The notes beneath the pieces are model-generated. The model worked only from the letters and a program-made list of their open reading frames with translations, did no database searches and was not told where the DNA came from. The position numbers were made by a program, and so were the translations under genes. DNA of 15,122 nucleotides from Chryseobacterium gleum (GTDB lineage: Bacteria; Bacteroidota; Bacteroidia; Flavobacteriales_D; Crocinitomicaceae): positions 1 to 15,122 of the forward strand of contig CALPUT020000025.1 of NCBI GenBank assembly GCA_943326825.2, written 5' to 3'. Below, piece after piece: positions 12,371 to 15,122 of this stretch. Numbering within the stretch: the stretch's first letter is position 1; each line of letters begins with the position of its first letter.

Positions 12371-15122
12371 ATGAAAAACGTTTTAGCATTATTCATACTA
12401 GTATTCAGTCATTTAATCACGTTTTCACAAGATAAAAGTGTCAACAAATTAAAAGATTCTCAAGATACGCGTAAAAAATATATAAATACTGACACTCAAG
12501 TTTCACCACCAAAAGATGAAATTCCAAAATCAATTATCAGTACGACTTATGTCAACACATTCATTGGAACAGGTGGTCATGGTCATACCTATCCTGGAGC
12601 AAGCGCACCTTTTGGAATGATCCAATTGAGTCCTGACACAAGAGCCTACGGATGGGATGGTTGTGGAGGATATCATTATTCTGATTCTGTTATTTATGGT
12701 TTTAGTCACACACATTTAAGCGGTGTTGGTGTTCCAGATTATTGTGACTTATTAATTTCACCTCAATTAGGAAAAGCAAAAGTTGAACCTGGTTACAAAG
12801 TTGCTGGTGGATACGGTTCAAGATTTGATCATTCTTCTGAAAAAACAGCTCCGGGTTATTATGAAGTCTTTTTAAAAGACCCAAAAGTTCTTGTTCGATT
12901 AGCAACAACAGAGAGATGTGGGATACATGAATATAATTTTAAATCAAAAAAAGGTAAAAGATACATCGTATTAGATTTAGATCATAGAGATCAATTAATC
13001 TCTTCAGATATTAAATTGGAATCTAAAACAGCTATTTCTGGACATAGAGTTTCAAAGGATTGGGCGAAAGAACAACATTTTTATTTTGCTATGGAATTAA
13101 ATGTTCCGTATCAAAAAAGCAAAATACTATCCAAAAATGGACAACATAAATTAGTTTTAGAATTCTCTGAAAAAATTCAACAAATTAAAATTAAAATTGG
13201 AATTTCAGCAGTCGATGTTGACGGAGCTAAAGAAAATCTTGGATATGAAATAATGGATTTCGATTTAAGTAATGTTTTTACAACTACAATAGAATCTTGG
13301 GCACATGAATTAAACAAAGTCGATTTCACTTCTACTAATAAAGATGAATTAGTAACATTTTACACGGCGCTTTACCACTCTTTTTTAAGTCCAAATTTAT
13401 TCAACGATGTTGATGGACGATACAGAGGTAGAGACAATCAAATTCACAAATTAGCGGCAACTTTTGAAAATCAATATACTGTTTTTTCACTTTGGGATAC
13501 ATATAGAGCAACTCATCCTCTTTTTACTCTATTACAAAAACAAAGAACAGGTGAAATGATTAATACATTTTTAAGACAATATGATCAAGCGGGTGAACTT
13601 CCAGTTTGGGAATTAGCTGGAAATGAGACAGATTGTATGATTGGATATCACGCTGCTTCGGTTATTACAGATGCTTACATGAAAAAAATTCAAAATTTCG
13701 ATATTGAAAAAGGGTACCAAGCAATGCTTAAATCTTCTAAAATAAATGAATTAGGGAAAATTCAATTTGGCAAAAATGGATTTATTTCTTACAACGAAGA
13801 ACCTGAATCTGTTTCTAAATCGTTGGAATATGCATATGATGATTATTGTATTTCGATCTATGCAGATGCAATTCAAAACAAACTGAAAAAGAATGAAGAT
13901 GTCCGAAAAGAATACTTAAACAGAAGTATGAATTTCATAAACCTTTATGATCCCAGTACAAAATTCATGAGAGCTCGTAAAAGCGGTTTATGGTATTCCC
14001 CTTTTGATCCAAGTGAAGTGAACATGAACTACACTGAAGCAAATAGTTATCAATATTCGCTTTATACTCCTCATGCAATTGGTGTTTTAATCAATCTATT
14101 AGGAGGAAAAGACGAATTAGAGAAATGGTTAGATCAATTATTTTCAGCTGAATCAAAATTAAATGGAAGAGATCAAGTTGATATTTCAGGATTAATTGGG
14201 CAATATGCTCATGGAAATGAACCTTCTCATCACATGGCTTATTTGTATAATTACACCAATCATCCTCATAAAACTCAATTATATATTGATAAAATATTAA
14301 ATGAAATGTATTCCACAAAACCAGATGGTTTAGCCGGAAATGAAGATTGCGGACAAATGTCTTCGTGGTACGTTTTAAGCGCAATGGGGATTTATCAAAT
14401 TGCTCCCGGAAATCCTTATTTCGAGATTGGAAGACCCTTAGGTGAAAAAACTACTTTAAAATTAGAAAACAGAAAAGAATTTACAATAAAAGTAACAAAT
14501 CAATCAAAAGATAATAAATACATTCAAAAACTAAAGTTAAATGGTCGTAAAATCAACCGTTTATATTTGAGTTATGATGATATTTATGATGGAGGAACAA
14601 TTGAATTTGAAATGGGACCTGAACCAAATTCTAAAGTTGATCAATTCGAACATGCTCCAACGATTGAAACCGTTCCTTCTGATTTCATACCTGTTCCTTA
14701 CTTTGAACAAACAGCAAAAAACTTTAATGATTCAATGACTGTTAGTATGAACTATCCAAATATAAAAGACCGTGGATTTCAGATAAAATATACGATTGAT
14801 GGAAGTGAACCAACTATTAATTCCAAAACATTCAAATCACCTTTTATTATTACCGAAACAAAAAACATCAAATGTCTATTAGTAGATACAATTTCTAGCA
14901 CAGTTGGAAAATCAGTTATGAGTGAATTTGTGAAAATTGATAATTCTATTCATTTAAATCTACAATCCGCTTATGCAAATCAATATGCTGCTTCAGGCCA
15001 AAACTCACTTATAGATGTTGTTTTTGGTGGAAATGATTACAGAACTGGAGATTGGCAAGGTTTTCAAGGAACAGATATAATTGCTGAAGTATCATTTGAT
15101 ACTCCAAGGACATTGAAAGAAA
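12371..15122 (+). CDS. Secreted GH92 alpha-mannosidase with C-terminal chitobiase-like and discoidin-like modules (3' end outside window)
   Basis: 917 codons are open from ATG 12371 to the right edge. A signal peptide (about 1-20, ending TFSQ) predicts export. The GH92 N-terminal block is FIGTGGHGHTYPGASAPFGM then QLSPDT, GWDGCGGYHYSD and GFSHTHLSG. The catalytic (alpha/alpha)6 part carries SLWDTYRATHP, ELAGNETDCMIGYHA, HGNEPSHH (614-621) and GNEDCGQMS (656-664), which hold the conserved acidic residues of this calcium-dependent exo-alpha-mannosidase family. After the catalytic region, YTIDGSEPT (from about 807) begins a chitobiase/hexosaminidase C-terminal type Fn3-like module. From about residue 862, YAASGQNSLIDVVFGG and WQGFQG match a discoidin/F5-8-type sugar-binding module cut by the window end. 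The exact linkage cleaved (alpha-1,2, -1,3 or others) is not determined. It follows the ROK kinase gene by 20 bp. Confidence 0.94.
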   Translation, partial: MKNVLALFILVFSHLITFSQDKSVNKLKDSQDTRKKYINTDTQVSPPKDEIPKSIISTTYVNTFIGTGGHGHTYPGASAPFGMIQLSPDTRAYGWDGCGGYHYSDSVIYGFSHTHLSGVGVPDYCDLLISPQLGKAKVEPGYKVAGGYGSRFDHSSEKTAPGYYEVFLKDPKVLVRLATTERCGIHEYNFKSKKGKRYIVLDLDHRDQLISSDIKLESKTAISGHRVSKDWAKEQHFYFAMELNVPYQKSKILSKNGQHKLVLEFSEKIQQIKIKIGISAVDVDGAKENLGYEIMDFDLSNVFTTTIESWAHELNKVDFTSTNKDELVTFYTALYHSFLSPNLFNDVDGRYRGRDNQIHKLAATFENQYTVFSLWDTYRATHPLFTLLQKQRTGEMINTFLRQYDQAGELPVWELAGNETDCMIGYHAASVITDAYMKKIQNFDIEKGYQAMLKSSKINELGKIQFGKNGFISYNEEPESVSKSLEYAYDDYCISIYADAIQNKLKKNEDVRKEYLNRSMNFINLYDPSTKFMRARKSGLWYSPFDPSEVNMNYTEANSYQYSLYTPHAIGVLINLLGGKDELEKWLDQLFSAESKLNGRDQVDISGLIGQYAHGNEPSHHMAYLYNYTNHPHKTQLYIDKILNEMYSTKPDGLAGNEDCGQMSSWYVLSAMGIYQIAPGNPYFEIGRPLGEKTTLKLENRKEFTIKVTNQSKDNKYIQKLKLNGRKINRLYLSYDDIYDGGTIEFEMGPEPNSKVDQFEHAPTIETVPSDFIPVPYFEQTAKNFNDSMTVSMNYPNIKDRGFQIKYTIDGSEPTINSKTFKSPFIITETKNIKCLLVDTISSTVGKSVMSEFVKIDNSIHLNLQSAYANQYAASGQNSLIDVVFGGNDYRTGDWQGFQGTDIIAEVSFDTPRTLKE

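Noticed and set aside
12530..14384. Minus-strand open frames opposite the mannosidase gene
   Set aside because: The plus-strand GH92 frame is continuous with conserved motifs throughout; the antisense products are Leu/His-rich artefacts.
1..15122. Defence island, CRISPR array, prophage or transposon
   Set aside because: No regularly spaced repeats, cas-like, toxin-antitoxin, integrase or transposase sequence, or composition shift was seen on either strand.

Overview
The window looks like chromosome of a low-GC (about 30% by eye) Bacteroidota bacterium, most likely in the Flavobacteriales. Support: codons end mostly in A or T; there are no Shine-Dalgarno sites but A-rich leaders; several elements match the Bacteroidota -7 promoter consensus TAnnTTTG; and the gene families are typical of the group (leucine dehydrogenase, a solitary sucD, an Asp-box lipoprotein, a secreted GH92 mannosidase with a C-terminal accessory module, and a zincin-like secreted protein with a GYM...FGF and NLMD pattern). 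No tRNA, rRNA, insertion sequence, prophage or CRISPR array was seen.

Layout. (1) 1-493, minus strand: 5' part of a leucine/Glu/Leu/Phe/Val dehydrogenase gene, running off the left edge. (2) 584-2347: divergent half-size ABC exporter; two candidate promoters face each other in the gap between these genes. (3) 2501-3379: sucD, with its own promoter-like site and a strong intrinsic terminator at 3400-3431. (4) 3442-3972: small helical hypothetical protein starting just after that terminator, then a YqgE/AlgH protein (4052-4633, TTG start). (5) A 141-bp AT-rich gap with short repeats, then rarA (4775-6055, GTG start), followed 8 bp later by an 886-residue envelope protein (6064-8724). (6) 8800-15122: a tightly packed run of five plus-strand genes: LpxL/HtrB-type acyltransferase, Asp-box lipoprotein, HD-domain phosphohydrolase, ROK sugar kinase and a GH92 alpha-mannosidase that runs off the right edge. 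Gaps there are 3, 1, 10 and 20 bp, so co-transcription is likely.

Function. Most genes are core housekeeping: amino-acid catabolism, TCA cycle, replication-fork maintenance and envelope lipid acylation. The ROK kinase and GH92 pair reads as a small glycan-use unit: mannose is released outside the cytoplasm and a hexose is phosphorylated inside. No SusC/SusD pair is present in the window.

The standout is the 886-residue protein. It has a secreted zincin-like fold in which all four metal and catalytic positions of HExxHxxGxxH appear replaced (R, T, F, Q) while the Met-turn survives. Two transmembrane helices follow, then a second extracytoplasmic domain with an alpha/beta-hydrolase-like AHSMG elbow. 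I see no evidence of a defence island or other complete novel multi-gene system.
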